NCBI GenBank assembly: GCA_013373625.1
Contig: JABXHM010000009.1
Location: forward strand, 1-64,000
Direction of reading: 5' to 3'
DNA length: 64,000 nucleotides
Source: Alteromonadaceae bacterium
GTDB taxonomy: Bacteria > Pseudomonadota > Gammaproteobacteria > Enterobacterales > Alteromonadaceae
Position 1 is the stretch's first letter. Each line of letters begins with the position of its first letter. A model generated the notes under the pieces. It searched no databases and had not been told where the DNA came from. It worked only from the letters and a program-made list of their open reading frames with translations. A program made the translations under genes and the position numbers. Of this stretch, positions 36,917-47,037 are shown one piece after another.

Positions 36917-38584
36917 ATGTCTCAATACGTATACTCCATGCACCGGGTAGGCAAAATTGTTCCGCCTAACCGTCAGATTCTTAAAGATATCTCGCTTAGC
37001 TTTTTCCCCGGCGCCAAAATTGGTGTGCTGGGCTTAAACGGTGCCGGTAAATCAACCTTACTGCGCATTATGGCCGGTGTGGATACCGAAATCGAAGGTG
37101 AAGCCCGCGCTCAGCCAGGCATTAATATTGGATATTTGCCGCAAGAGCCGCAACTGGACGAAAGCAAAGATGTTCGCGGCAATATTGAAGAAGCCGTGGC
37201 AGATGTTGCTCACGCCTTAAAACGTCTTGACGAAGTCTATGCGGCTTATGCTGACCCGGATGCCGATTTTGACGCTCTGGCAAAAGAGCAAGGCGAGTTG
37301 GAAGGTATCATTCAAGCCAAGGACGGTCACAATCTGGAGAATGCTCTGGAACGCGCGGCTGATGCATTACGTCTGCCGCCCTGGGATGCCGACGTTTCCA
37401 AGCTTTCCGGGGGAGAACGCCGCCGGGTTGCACTGTGCCGTTTATTGCTTGAAAAACCCGACATGCTATTGCTCGACGAACCTACGAACCACCTCGATGC
37501 TGAATCTGTTGCCTGGTTAGAGCGTTTTCTGCATGATTACGAAGGAACCGTAGTGGCCATTACCCACGACCGTTACTTCCTGGATAATGTGGCTGGCTGG
37601 ATCCTTGAGCTTGACCGTGGTCATGGGATTCCATGGGAAGGCAACTACTCAAGCTGGTTAGAGCAAAAAGATGCTCGCCTGGAACAAGAAGAACGTGCAG
37701 AGAACGCGCGTCAAAAGTCGATTAAGCAAGAACTTGAATGGGTACGTACCAACCCCAAAGGCCGTCAGGCAAAAAGCAAAGCAAGAATGTCACGGTTTGA
37801 AGAACTGTCCAGCGGTGACTATCAAAAACGCAACGAGACCAACGAGCTGTTTATTCCACCAGGCGAGCGTCTTGGCGACAAAGTGATTGAAATCGAACAT
37901 CTGCAAAAATCTTACGGTGATCGTCAGTTAATTGATGACATGACGTTTAAAGTACCCAAGGGTGCAATAGTTGGGATTATCGGCCCTAACGGCGCAGGTA
38001 AATCGACCCTGTTCAGAATGCTCAGCGGCAAAGAACAACCTGATAGTGGTAGCATTTCTATTGGCGACACGGTAAAACTGGCAAGTGTCGAACAGTTTCG
38101 CGATCATATGGATGGTAATAATACCGTGTGGCAGGAATTGTCAGATGGTCAGGATATTGTGCGTATTGGTAACTTTGAATTGAATAGCCGTGCCTATTGC
38201 AGCCGTTTCAACTTTAAAGGTACTGATCAGCAAAAGTATATTAAAGATTTGTCTGGTGGTGAACGTAACCGCGTACACTTGGCTAAACTGCTTAAGGCTG
38301 GTGGTAATGTCCTGTTACTCGATGAACCAACCAACGATCTGGATGTTGAAACACTGCGCGCGCTGGAAAATGCATTATTAGAGTTCCCGGGCTGCGCCCT
38401 GGTTATTTCGCACGATCGCTGGTTCCTTGACCGTGTTGCCACGCACATTCTTGACTATCGTGACGAAGGCAAAATTAACTTCTATGAAGGTAATTACATG
38501 GACTACGAAGCTTGGTTGAAAGCGAATTTTGGTCAGGATGTCGTTGAGCCACACCGTCTAAAATACAAGAAGATCAGCAAGTAA
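36917..38584 (+). CDS. ettA: energy-dependent translational throttle EttA
   Basis: An ABC-F ATPase that binds the ribosomal E site and gates the first elongation steps according to the ATP/ADP ratio. Two ABC domains are clear: Walker A GLNGAGKST (about 39-47) with signature LSGGERRR, and GPNGAGKST (about 355-363) with LSGGERNR, joined by a charged linker rich in Glu and Arg. There are no membrane segments. At 555 residues it equals E. coli EttA. The ATG follows GTCAGGACC. It has a long structured upstream region. Confidence 0.96.
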   Translation: MSQYVYSMHRVGKIVPPNRQILKDISLSFFPGAKIGVLGLNGAGKSTLLRIMAGVDTEIEGEARAQPGINIGYLPQEPQLDESKDVRGNIEEAVADVAHALKRLDEVYAAYADPDADFDALAKEQGELEGIIQAKDGHNLENALERAADALRLPPWDADVSKLSGGERRRVALCRLLLEKPDMLLLDEPTNHLDAESVAWLERFLHDYEGTVVAITHDRYFLDNVAGWILELDRGHGIPWEGNYSSWLEQKDARLEQEERAENARQKSIKQELEWVRTNPKGRQAKSKARMSRFEELSSGDYQKRNETNELFIPPGERLGDKVIEIEHLQKSYGDRQLIDDMTFKVPKGAIVGIIGPNGAGKSTLFRMLSGKEQPDSGSISIGDTVKLASVEQFRDHMDGNNTVWQELSDGQDIVRIGNFELNSRAYCSRFNFKGTDQQKYIKDLSGGERNRVHLAKLLKAGGNVLLLDEPTNDLDVETLRALENALLEFPGCALVISHDRWFLDRVATHILDYRDEGKINFYEGNYMDYEAWLKANFGQDVVEPHRLKYKKISK

Positions 38585-38681
38585 TTTTGTGCTGCTTTAC
38601 AGGTTATGCACTACACTCAATGAAGACGCTAATGCTCTGACTTGGGTTTGCATAACCTGAACAATGAATATCGAGGAATCA

Positions 38682-39080
38682 ATGTCGCAAGAAAAACGTC
38701 AGTTCCAACGTATTGCCATAAACCTACCCGGCGAGTTAGTTTTCAACGGTGAGACGGTCAGTACACAAGTTCAGGACTTGTCGATTCAAGGCATGCGTGT
38801 TCGTTTACCCGCGACGCCCCGCTCGGCTAATCAGGCTGTAACACTCACATTCAAAGCCAATGCTGAAAGTCCTTTGATCACCGTCAAAGGGAACATGACT
38901 AATATTTCTTCGCTGCCAGATGACGGTGAATCTGTCATAGCCGGCATTCAGCTGACTCACATCAGTGTTGAGGATATGAGCCAGTTGCGTCGCTTATTGC
39001 TGCTCAATAGCGGCCAACAAGATTTAGACACTAACGAATTGTCAGCTCTCCTTGACCAGATTGCCAAAGCGTTCAATTAA
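38682..39080 (+). CDS. PilZ domain protein, single domain
   Basis: A 132-residue cytoplasmic protein with one PilZ domain, the main cyclic-di-GMP receptor fold. Both ligand motifs are present: R6xxxR10 (RQFQR) and the DLSIQGMRV strand. It should therefore bind cyclic-di-GMP; the output is unknown. I chose the ATG at 38682, which has a good GAGG site, over one 18 nt upstream. Its stop codon overlaps that of the convergent radA by a few bases, so no terminator separates them. Confidence 0.85.
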   Translation: MSQEKRQFQRIAINLPGELVFNGETVSTQVQDLSIQGMRVRLPATPRSANQAVTLTFKANAESPLITVKGNMTNISSLPDDGESVIAGIQLTHISVEDMSQLRRLLLLNSGQQDLDTNELSALLDQIAKAFN

Positions 39081-40453
39081 GCCCAGTTTTCTAATGCTTC
39101 CAGCGCATCACTCAGTGTAGTAACCGGCACTACGGTTAACCCACTGATTTTTTGTTTTGGTGCATTGGCGTGAGGCACGATTGCGTGCTTAAAGCCATGT
39201 TTTACCGCTTCACTCAAACGCTCACTGCCATTGGGTACCGGACGGATTTCGCCCGCCAGCCCCACCTCGCCAAATACGATCAGTTCTCTGGGTAATGCCC
39301 GATTGCGAAAACTTGACACCATTGCGATTAACAAAGACAAATCGGCGGCCGTTTCAGACACTTTTACGCCCCCGACAACATTGACAAATACATCCTGGTC
39401 GTTCATTTGTACATTACCGTGGCGATGCATAACCGCTAATAACATCGACAAGCGGTTCTGATCGAGACCAACGGCGACACGACGAGGGTTACTTAACTGG
39501 GAATAGTCTACCAGTGCCTGTATCTCCACCAGCAATGGCCGCGTGCCTTCCCAGATGACCATGACCACAGAACCGGGAGCCTGACTGTCACCGCGACTTA
39601 AGAAAATCGCCGATGGGTTACTCACTTCTTTAACCCCCTTATCTGTCATACCGAATACACCGAGCTCGTTAACTGCCCCAAAACGGTTTTTATGGCTGCG
39701 TAAAGTACGAAAACGGCCATCGCTTTCTCCTTCCAGCATCATTGAGCAGTCAATACAATGTTCCAGTACTTTGGGACCCGCCAAACTGCCATCTTTGGTA
39801 ACATGACCAACAATGAACATAGCAATATGATGCTGCTTGGCGAAGCGGGTCAAATACGCGGCACTTTCACGCACTTGGGAAACACTGCCGGGTGCTGATT
39901 GAACATCACTGACATGCATCACCTGGATTGAGTCTATAACCATGATCTGCGGTTTTTTATGCAGTGCCAAATTACAAATGGTTTCCACATTCGTTTCAGC
40001 CAGCATCATCAGCTTATCGTCTGGCAACCCCAATCGCTTGGCACGCATGGCAACTTGCTGCAGGGATTCCTCGCCCGTCACATATAACGCCGAATGGTTT
40101 GCCGCCTGCTGACACATAACTTGCAATAACAACGTACTTTTACCAGCGCCCGGTGATCCACCGATTAAAATTGCAGAGCCGGGCACTATGCCACCGCCAA
40201 GCACGCGATCAAGCTCTTTCAAGCCAGAACTAAAGCGTGGCAAATCTTCCACATTAATTTCGTTCAGCGTTTGAATCTGACTGGCAGTCTGCCCGGCATA
40301 GCCGGCTAAATTGCCGCGTGCAGAGGTTTTAGCCGGGCTTACAACAAACTCTGAAATTGTGTTCCATGCTTTGCATTCACTACACTGACCTTGCCAGCGT
40401 GGAAATTCAGCGCCACAGTCTGAACACACATAAGCTGTTTTACGTTTTGCCAT
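39077..40453 (-). CDS. radA: DNA repair protein RadA
   Basis: A RecA-like branch-migration motor that helps RecA process recombination intermediates. The N-terminal zinc finger is complete (C10, C13, C24, C27). Walker A GGSPGAGKST (about 98-107), the RadA-specific SHKNRFG motif (about 253-259) and the C-terminal Lon-protease-like domain follow. At 458 residues it is close to E. coli RadA (460). It is divergent from the long PilZ gene. Confidence 0.97.
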   Translation of the reverse strand: MAKRKTAYVCSDCGAEFPRWQGQCSECKAWNTISEFVVSPAKTSARGNLAGYAGQTASQIQTLNEINVEDLPRFSSGLKELDRVLGGGIVPGSAILIGGSPGAGKSTLLLQVMCQQAANHSALYVTGEESLQQVAMRAKRLGLPDDKLMMLAETNVETICNLALHKKPQIMVIDSIQVMHVSDVQSAPGSVSQVRESAAYLTRFAKQHHIAMFIVGHVTKDGSLAGPKVLEHCIDCSMMLEGESDGRFRTLRSHKNRFGAVNELGVFGMTDKGVKEVSNPSAIFLSRGDSQAPGSVVMVIWEGTRPLLVEIQALVDYSQLSNPRRVAVGLDQNRLSMLLAVMHRHGNVQMNDQDVFVNVVGGVKVSETAADLSLLIAMVSSFRNRALPRELIVFGEVGLAGEIRPVPNGSERLSEAVKHGFKHAIVPHANAPKQKISGLTVVPVTTLSDALEALENWA

Positions 40454-40627
40454 ATTATTATTGGTTTCCCAGTGCTTTAGTATTATGATTCATCAAGGCA
40501 CCTCACAAAGAGGGATTTGCGTTTTGACGGGCATTTAGTGTACCACCGTACTCATGTCCTGCATCAAGTTGCCGATAAAACATTAATTATACTAAAAAGC
40601 GTTTAGGTACACAGCAAAACCTTGATT

Positions 40628-43177
40628 ATGACTCAGGACTTATCACAGTACGCATCACTTATTGAACAGCTTAAACCCATGGTAAAAGAACCTGAGTTCA
40701 ACCAGGTTCTGCAGCAAATTGCGGCGAGTGTTCCCAAAGAAAAGCGCTTTCTGCTTAAAATGGAGATGAAGCGTCTGGCACGTCCCTGCATGCGAGTCAT
40801 TGATTTACGTGATCAGGTTGACGGTGAATGCAGATTATACGAGTACGGCGGCATCAAACATTACCTGGATGACGTCGCCATCGAAGTATTTGAGCAGCAG
40901 GTCAGAATTTTTGGTCACTATTGTTTCGGTGTGTATGAAACGGTAATGGCCACTGAAAACAATTTTAAAGTCATTCGTGAAAAAGCCGAGGCGCAAAGAA
41001 ACGGTGATGCGCCGCCGCCCCCGCCAGAAAAGCTATCAGGTAATGTAAAAGTGTTCGATGTGCCCAATATTACCTTGTTAGAGTATGCTCAGCGTACTGA
41101 AGAGCGCATGAACTTTGCCGTGGCGTTGGAAGTGGTCACAGACACCAACAATAGCGTCAGAGCTACCAGTGTCGACATTTCAAGCCACGGCATGAAAGTC
41201 AAGGTACCAAAAGATTATAAGTTTACATTGGGGCAGGTTCTTGGCGTATATTTTCGCGGGCTGGAAAGTGAGTATGCGCTGGATAAAACGGCCTCAATTA
41301 AATACCAGTTAGTCAGTATAAGTCGCAAAGGTGACTTCCAGTTTTTGCAAATGAAACGCCTTGAAAGCGCACCGAATGATCCCTTTGATCAGTTTATCGA
41401 TAAATTTATTCACGGTAACAAACGGCGTTACAAAGTGAATATGGATAACACTGTTGACGCCATTATAAACAAGTCCTGTGAACAGTATTTTTCGCCCAGT
41501 TGTCCGACACTGCCCGTTTTTTTAGAGGTAAGCGAAGGCAAAGTCATTCCTCGTTTTGCCATGGCCAACGACTTAAACCGCCATATTCTGAGCTACTGGA
41601 ATGATGAGGAAGATGAACTGAGACTGGGTTACCTGATCTCAGGAAAGCGCTTGGAGCGATTACTCAAAAGCAATTATCGCTCTCCCGAAATGTATATTTA
41701 CAGCTTTAACCACATTCAAAATGGCAGAGTGTATTTTTATTCAGCAGCCCATGATGAACTCAACCGTGATCCGGGTTTAAAGCAATTATTTCTGGGCTTT
41801 GGTGCAAGAAAGGTAAGCTGGCGGGTGTTTAAAGTGGGACTTTGTAATATGTCCCCAGAGCAAGCTTATGCACCACTTTCTTTACCTGACGAAGTCGGTA
41901 CGAAAGTCAAAAGACAAAATGCCAAGCCGGCACCTCGCCTGATGGCAAAGCTCAAAAATCTCGCACATATTGCGCAAATCACAGACATAACGTCTGAGCA
42001 TGAACAAATGCTCTTTAGTCAGTTAAAAATTGATCGCAGCCGCCTCAAAGCACTTAAGATTTTTGGCCATGCGCGCAACAAAGTCCCCGCCGCAATAAAA
42101 TCGTTCCGATATAAATTTCAGGAACAGCGCATGGAGGCTCGCTACTTGCTGCGCACAACTGTGCAAGTATACGCCCGCGACCAGGATATCAGTGCGATCA
42201 GTGAAGACATATCAGTTAATGGTATGCGCATAGAGATTGACGGCGAGTACGATGGCGATATGAATATGCGGGTGGATGTAGGACTACCCAAATTGCAAAA
42301 GCTGTCTGCTAAATTTGATCTTACCCGACTGCAGTACCGGGTTGTTCATATCAGTGGCGATAGAAATGTTCTGCACCTTAGAACAGTTAATGGTGAAGAA
42401 GGTCTGCCAGCAAGACGCTTTTTTGCTGAACTGATTAAAAATAATAAGTCATCGCTTAAAACCTACCCCGATGAAGAAGAAATTCCGGGTATTGGCCATG
42501 CTTTACGCTGCATCAACGCCAAAAATCCCTCAACACTGGCTTTTGTTCTATCCAAAAATGGTAGTCGTTTTCAACCACAGGTTGGTGTACTCAGTGAACA
42601 TTCAAACCCGCGTCTTAAAGCATTGTTCAGTTATTATGCTGATCGCCAGAAAATGAACCTTGAACCGCTGTTCCGTGATCGCAATCTCGAAACCCCCTTC
42701 ATACAGCAGTCAATCAAGCGGGTTAAAAGCGAATTGCAGCCCGTCACGACTGAACTTCTGATTGCATTCAACCCTCAGGCACAAGACGCCATCGAAACAA
42801 TTGACGCCAGATATACCCACCGATTTACCTCTGATTCTGCCCGCAGGCAGTTTATCGAAGATGCAATGCACAACGGATTGTTTATTGCCATAAATGTCAC
42901 CATCTCAACGACCGGCAAACCGGACGTTGAGATGCTGCAATCGGAAATTAACTATATTAGCGTGTACGCCATTCACCGCGCTAAAGAATTAGAAGCTCGG
43001 CTATGGAGTATTAATGCTTGCGTTCACGCCGTGGATATTACTGATCAAGTATTAATGCGTTATAATTTCGGTGCTCAGGACATTGCAAAAAACCATCAGC
43101 TTGCAAAAGCACCAAGCACTGAGTCGGACAAGAGTTCAGAAACCAACGAAGACGAACCAGCGCCAGATGCCTCGTAA
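40628..43177 (+). CDS. large protein with two PilZ domains
   Basis: An 849-residue protein, apparently soluble, with two PilZ domains. The first (about 155-260) has an RxxxR pair in QRTEER and DISSHGMKVKV; the second (about 505-610) has RMEAR and DISVNGMRIEI. Both look able to bind cyclic-di-GMP. The N-terminal 140 residues and the regions after each PilZ domain match no fold I recognise; the last 40 residues are acidic and disordered. Similar long PilZ proteins exist in Vibrio and Shewanella relatives. The ATG at 40628 was preferred to an upstream TTG at 40622. Confidence 0.85.
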   Translation: MTQDLSQYASLIEQLKPMVKEPEFNQVLQQIAASVPKEKRFLLKMEMKRLARPCMRVIDLRDQVDGECRLYEYGGIKHYLDDVAIEVFEQQVRIFGHYCFGVYETVMATENNFKVIREKAEAQRNGDAPPPPPEKLSGNVKVFDVPNITLLEYAQRTEERMNFAVALEVVTDTNNSVRATSVDISSHGMKVKVPKDYKFTLGQVLGVYFRGLESEYALDKTASIKYQLVSISRKGDFQFLQMKRLESAPNDPFDQFIDKFIHGNKRRYKVNMDNTVDAIINKSCEQYFSPSCPTLPVFLEVSEGKVIPRFAMANDLNRHILSYWNDEEDELRLGYLISGKRLERLLKSNYRSPEMYIYSFNHIQNGRVYFYSAAHDELNRDPGLKQLFLGFGARKVSWRVFKVGLCNMSPEQAYAPLSLPDEVGTKVKRQNAKPAPRLMAKLKNLAHIAQITDITSEHEQMLFSQLKIDRSRLKALKIFGHARNKVPAAIKSFRYKFQEQRMEARYLLRTTVQVYARDQDISAISEDISVNGMRIEIDGEYDGDMNMRVDVGLPKLQKLSAKFDLTRLQYRVVHISGDRNVLHLRTVNGEEGLPARRFFAELIKNNKSSLKTYPDEEEIPGIGHALRCINAKNPSTLAFVLSKNGSRFQPQVGVLSEHSNPRLKALFSYYADRQKMNLEPLFRDRNLETPFIQQSIKRVKSELQPVTTELLIAFNPQAQDAIETIDARYTHRFTSDSARRQFIEDAMHNGLFIAINVTISTTGKPDVEMLQSEINYISVYAIHRAKELEARLWSINACVHAVDITDQVLMRYNFGAQDIAKNHQLAKAPSTESDKSSETNEDEPAPDAS

Positions 43178-43181
43178 ATCA

Positions 43182-44285
43182 TTACTGTAAATAGGCTAGC
43201 ATAGTATCCAGACCGGAATAACGAATGGCCACATCTGCTTGCGCATTTACCACTGGTTTTGCTTCAAAAGCGATACCCAGGGCAGCGACACCCATCATTT
43301 TCAAATCATTAGCGCCATCGCCCATGGCAACAGTTTGGGACATTGGGATCTGCCACTTTGTCGCTAAGTCCTGAACGGTTTGCGCCTTAACTTCTGCATC
43401 CACAATATCGCCAACCACCTTTCCGGTTAGTATGCCATCAACGTGTTCAAGCTCGTTCGCTCTTGAGGTATCCAGTCCCAAGCGGTGCTCCAGATAACCG
43501 GCAAAGTAAGTAAAACCGCCAGAAGCAATGGCTATCTTCCAACCGTGCAGCTTGAGCACGTTCAGTAAGTTTTGCAGACCAGGCATAAGGGGAATGGCAG
43601 ACCGGATTTGCGCCAGTTGACTGACCTTAACACCTTTCAGGCATTCAACCCGAGAGCGCAAACTCTCTTTAAAATCTAACTCGCCACGCATAGCTCGCTC
43701 GGTAACAGCAGATACCTGCTCTCCCAACCCTGCCAGCTTGGCTATTTCATCAATACATTCGATTTGAATAACCGTGGAGTCCATATCCATAACGAGTAAA
43801 CCTGGCTCACTCAAAACAGGCATATTGCGGTTTACCAGCGCAACGTCACAATGATAACTGGCAGCCGCTGAGTCGATCGCCTGATTAACGCGCTGCTTAT
43901 CTTCATCAATATTTGTTACGTTAAACACTACCACCGTTTCTGCGACCAGACTGTCATGCGCATGTAATGACATTGCCGCCAGTTTTATAACCGGCTCAAG
44001 TAGCGCAGCGATGCCTGCCAATTGCCCGGCAGTAAGCGCCTGGCAGCTAACGAGCAACTGTTGTTCAGTGAGGTTGGCAGCAACGTTCGGAACCACATTG
44101 TTGTAGGTATTATCCCAGCTAAGATTCTGATATTCTTCCAATAGATGACGTAAATACGACGCGCTGTCTAGTTGCGCATTACTGAGTGCTAATTGATCCA
44201 AAATGCAATTTCCCAATCCGGCATTGTGAGGTTTATGTTCTGATCCTAACGGATACCGACGCTTGGGGAAATGCGTAGTTTGCAA
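43182..44285 (-). CDS. serB: phosphoserine phosphatase
   Basis: A HAD-family enzyme for the last step of serine synthesis, which feeds GlyA in this window. The catalytic motif DMDST (167-171), the ASGGFTYFAGYL segment and the late MGDGANDLKMM motif are all there. The N-terminal 150 residues are the less conserved ACT-like region. At 367 residues it is longer than E. coli SerB (322), by about 40 residues at the N-terminus. It is divergent from a YtjB-like gene, as in E. coli. Confidence 0.94.
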   Translation of the reverse strand: MQTTHFPKRRYPLGSEHKPHNAGLGNCILDQLALSNAQLDSASYLRHLLEEYQNLSWDNTYNNVVPNVAANLTEQQLLVSCQALTAGQLAGIAALLEPVIKLAAMSLHAHDSLVAETVVVFNVTNIDEDKQRVNQAIDSAAASYHCDVALVNRNMPVLSEPGLLVMDMDSTVIQIECIDEIAKLAGLGEQVSAVTERAMRGELDFKESLRSRVECLKGVKVSQLAQIRSAIPLMPGLQNLLNVLKLHGWKIAIASGGFTYFAGYLEHRLGLDTSRANELEHVDGILTGKVVGDIVDAEVKAQTVQDLATKWQIPMSQTVAMGDGANDLKMMGVAALGIAFEAKPVVNAQADVAIRYSGLDTMLAYLQ

Positions 44286-44321
44286 TAAGTTAGCAAATTT
44301 TTATACTTTAGAGGCCAAAGC

Positions 44322-44714
44322 GTGTCCCTCAGACCTACTTATTATTTTTTAAGCGCTTGTCTCATCATCGCTATTTCGGCAAGACTGCTGTGGAAAGTCT
44401 TGTCGGACTTTCACGAACCTGCGTCAGGCACTTCAATTGGCCAACATTACAGCCGAATTGTGGCCGCTGAAGTGGTGTCGAAAAATAATGAGGAGTTACA
44501 GCGTTTGCTAAGCAGTTTGGTAGCAGACGAATTGATTGTGCAAGCAGCGATTTATACGCCTGCAGGCGAGCGTATTGGGTTACAGGGTGACACGCGTAAC
44601 ATACCCATTCTTGTTCGTAACACCCCACAACTGCAGATTTCGATGGTAGAAATATACCATCAGGGCGACCTTGTTGGCTATTTGCAGTGGTTAACGCGCC
44701 CAAACACCGATTGA
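44322..44714 (+). CDS. short YtjB/SMP-like membrane protein
   Basis: A 130-residue protein starting with GTG, with one N-terminal membrane helix (about 7-25) and a periplasmic domain. In E. coli the gene divergent from serB is ytjB (smp/ahpA), encoding a 214-residue protein with two membrane helices. The present product matches its first half (the AAIYTPAGERIGLQG strand and a late GYLQWLTR strand) and stops where the second helix should begin. Its last 37 nt overlap the convergent tatD. It is either a natural short form or a truncated gene. Function is unknown. Confidence 0.65.
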   Translation: MSLRPTYYFLSACLIIAISARLLWKVLSDFHEPASGTSIGQHYSRIVAAEVVSKNNEELQRLLSSLVADELIVQAAIYTPAGERIGLQGDTRNIPILVRNTPQLQISMVEIYHQGDLVGYLQWLTRPNTD

Positions 44715-45460
44715 TAATTGCTGTCAGTTTGTTCACTCACCGCTGCCAAGGTAGTGTTGTGCAGTTGGGCCAGCGCTGTAGCGACCTCAGCCAGAAAAAC
44801 CGGCGAATTTCTACTGCCCTGTCGCCCCGCTAACGGCATATCTGGCGCATCAGTTTCAAGTAACAAATGATTGATATCAGTTTTACCTATTGTTTGCCGT
44901 GTTTTCTTTGCACGTGCATAGGTAATAGTGCCCCCTACGCCAAGCCTGAAGCCTAAATCGATATAGCTCTTAGCGACCTGTTCGCTGCCGGAAAACGCAT
45001 GGACCACACCGCCACCGGAAAACTGACAGCGTTTAAGCGATTCAATTAACAGATGATGTGAACGGCGATGATGCAAAATTACCGGCAGGTGATGCCGTGC
45101 AGCAAGCCCCAGCTGTTCTTCAAACAGGTATTGCTGCTTATCAAGCGGCGTATCAATACTGGCATCTATTCCTATCTCTCCCACCGCTACCAGCGCGGCT
45201 GAACGGCCGGTGTCGGCCAGTCTGTCGGCGAGTGTCGTCAATGCCTTATCGGCTTGAGTGGGAAAAAAGTAAGGATGTAAGCCAAATGCAATATCTAAAC
45301 AAGAGATCCGCTGCGCCATCAGACACTGCTTACGCCAGCCTGACTCTGTGGTTCCGGGTATTAACATACGCCGAACTCCCTGCGCCTGACTCTCTGCTAC
45401 CACCGCCTCCCAGTCGTTGGCAAAAGCCGGTAAGTCGAGGTGGCAATGAGAATCTATCAT
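44678..45460 (-). CDS. tatD: TatD-family metal-dependent DNase
   Basis: A TIM-barrel hydrolase of 260 residues with the metal motifs DSHCHLD (3-9), VGEIGID (about 93-99), LHHRR, HAFSG and LLETDAPD. Relatives TatD, YcfH and YjjV act as DNases or deaminate/hydrolyse small nucleic-acid substrates; which paralogue this is cannot be settled, but the position next to serB recalls yjjV in E. coli. It overlaps pdxH by one base and is probably cotranscribed with it. Confidence 0.88.
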   Translation of the reverse strand: MIDSHCHLDLPAFANDWEAVVAESQAQGVRRMLIPGTTESGWRKQCLMAQRISCLDIAFGLHPYFFPTQADKALTTLADRLADTGRSAALVAVGEIGIDASIDTPLDKQQYLFEEQLGLAARHHLPVILHHRRSHHLLIESLKRCQFSGGGVVHAFSGSEQVAKSYIDLGFRLGVGGTITYARAKKTRQTIGKTDINHLLLETDAPDMPLAGRQGSRNSPVFLAEVATALAQLHNTTLAAVSEQTDSNYQSVFGRVNHCK

Positions 45461-46098
45461 CAGGGCATCAGGCGCTGGGTTGTCCAGCTTTCATGCGCTT
45501 TTTTGGTGTACTCGAAACGATCGTGAAGTCGGTCTTCGCCACCTTGCCAGAACTCTATCTGACTGGGTTTAACCCGAAAACCGCCCCAAAAGTCAGGCAG
45601 AGGAACAGCCTTTTGCGCAAACTTATCTTTCATTTGCTGAAACTGCGTCATCAGCAGCTCGCGGCTTGATATTGGCTGGCTTTGTTGTGATGCCCAGGCC
45701 GCCAGTTGAGAGTCTTTCGGCCGTGACAGAAAATATTTGGCATTTTGTGCCGCAGAGAGCTTTTCTGCTACGCCGCAGATTCGCACCTGTCGCTCCATAA
45801 AAAACCACGGAAAATGAAGCGAAATACGAGGGTTACCAGCCAACTCCCGAGCCTTGCGACTACCCAGGTTAGTATAAAAAACAAACCCGTCTTTATCGTA
45901 GTCTTTGAGCAATACAATGCGTTGTGAGGGTTGACCGTCAGCGTCCACCGTAGCAACTGTCATGGCAGTAGGATCCGGTATACCCGCGTTAATGGCATCG
46001 CCTAACCAGACTTTAAACAAATCGATGGGGTGCGCTGTTAAATCAGTATCACTCAGGCGCCCCTGGCTGTACTGGCGACGCATATCGGCAATGCTCAT
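45460..46098 (-). CDS. pdxH: pyridoxamine 5'-phosphate oxidase
   Basis: An FMN enzyme that oxidises pyridoxine or pyridoxamine 5'-phosphate to pyridoxal 5'-phosphate. At 212 residues it is close to E. coli PdxH (218). The FMN-binding segments [10 protein letters not shown] and the C-terminal RLHDRFEY-like end, reading [11 protein letters not shown] here, are typical. It follows era after 9 nt, a place where most gammaproteobacteria have recO and pdxJ. Confidence 0.95.
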   Translation of the reverse strand: MSIADMRRQYSQGRLSDTDLTAHPIDLFKVWLGDAINAGIPDPTAMTVATVDADGQPSQRIVLLKDYDKDGFVFYTNLGSRKARELAGNPRISLHFPWFFMERQVRICGVAEKLSAAQNAKYFLSRPKDSQLAAWASQQSQPISSRELLMTQFQQMKDKFAQKAVPLPDFWGGFRVKPSQIEFWQGGEDRLHDRFEYTKKAHESWTTQRLMP

Positions 46099-46107
46099 AA
46101 CATATCC

Positions 46108-47037
46108 TTAGTCTTCGCCGTAGCCAAGTGAACGTAAAGCGCGTTCATCATCAGCCCAGCCTGATTTTACTTTTACCCATAATTCCAGAAACACCTTATT
46201 GTCGAACAAACGTTCCATGTCTAATCGGGCTTGCTCACCAATTGTTTTCAGGTGCTTACCGCCTTTGCCAATAACCATCCGCTTTTGGGTTTCACGCTCT
46301 ACCAGTATCAGGCCGTTAATGCGGTATACACCGTTATCGCCCAGTTTAAACTGCTCTATTTCAACGGTGGTTGAATAGGGTAATTCATCGCCGGTAAAAC
46401 GCATGAGTTTTTCGCGAATTATCTCGGCCGCCATGAAACGGCTGGAACGATCGGTGATATAGTCTTCCGGAAAATAAAACTCACTCTGTGGTTGTCGCAG
46501 CCTGACCAGATCGCGAAGTCGTTCTACCTGCTTTCCTTGCTTGGCACTAAGAGGCATAACTTCTTCAAACTCATGCATTGCCGATAATTTTTGCAGTTGG
46601 GCAATCAGTGACTCTTCATCACTCACCTTATCCAGCTTATTCACCACTAAAATGCAGGGTAAACCTGACTGTTTCACCTTATTCAATACCAACTCGTCAT
46701 CCGTGGTCCAGCGCGTGCCTTCCACCACAAATAAAATCAGGCTGACCTCAGCAAGTGAGCTTGACGCTGCGCGATTCATCAGACGATTGATAGTGCGTTT
46801 TTCTTCGGCATGTAAGCCTGGTGTATCGATGTAAACCGTTTGACAATCACCGTCGGTATCAATACCCAGGATGCGGTGTCGGGTAGTCTGAGGCTTACGT
46901 GAGGTGATACTCACCTTTTGCCCTAACAAACGATTAAGCAGGGTTGATTTACCCACATTAGGGCGCCCTACAATGGCCACTAAGCCACAACGCGTATCCG
47001 CTTCAGGCAATAAATCGGGAAGTTCAGAATCAGTCAT
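46108..47037 (-). CDS. era: GTPase Era
   Basis: An essential GTPase that binds the 3' end of 16S rRNA and helps 30S assembly. G1 is GRPNVGKST (about 24-32), G3 is DTPG, G4 is NKLD; a C-terminal KH domain contains [10 protein letters not shown]. The ATG at 47037 overlaps the rnc stop by 8 nt and gives 309 residues (E. coli 301); the 63 nt of open frame upstream lie inside rnc and are not used. Confidence 0.97.
   Translation of the reverse strand: MTDSELPDLLPEADTRCGLVAIVGRPNVGKSTLLNRLLGQKVSITSRKPQTTRHRILGIDTDGDCQTVYIDTPGLHAEEKRTINRLMNRAASSSLAEVSLILFVVEGTRWTTDDELVLNKVKQSGLPCILVVNKLDKVSDEESLIAQLQKLSAMHEFEEVMPLSAKQGKQVERLRDLVRLRQPQSEFYFPEDYITDRSSRFMAAEIIREKLMRFTGDELPYSTTVEIEQFKLGDNGVYRINGLILVERETQKRMVIGKGGKHLKTIGEQARLDMERLFDNKVFLELWVKVKSGWADDERALRSLGYGED

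Noticed and set aside
40571-40578. GCCGATAA before the long PilZ gene, as a FliA -10 element
   Set aside because: The expected TAAA element upstream reads TCAT, and the same octamer occurs by chance in coding regions such as rseA and era.
45058-45669. A 203-codon open frame on the plus strand across tatD and pdxH
   Set aside because: It spans the junction of two well-supported genes on the other strand and has a low-complexity shadow composition.
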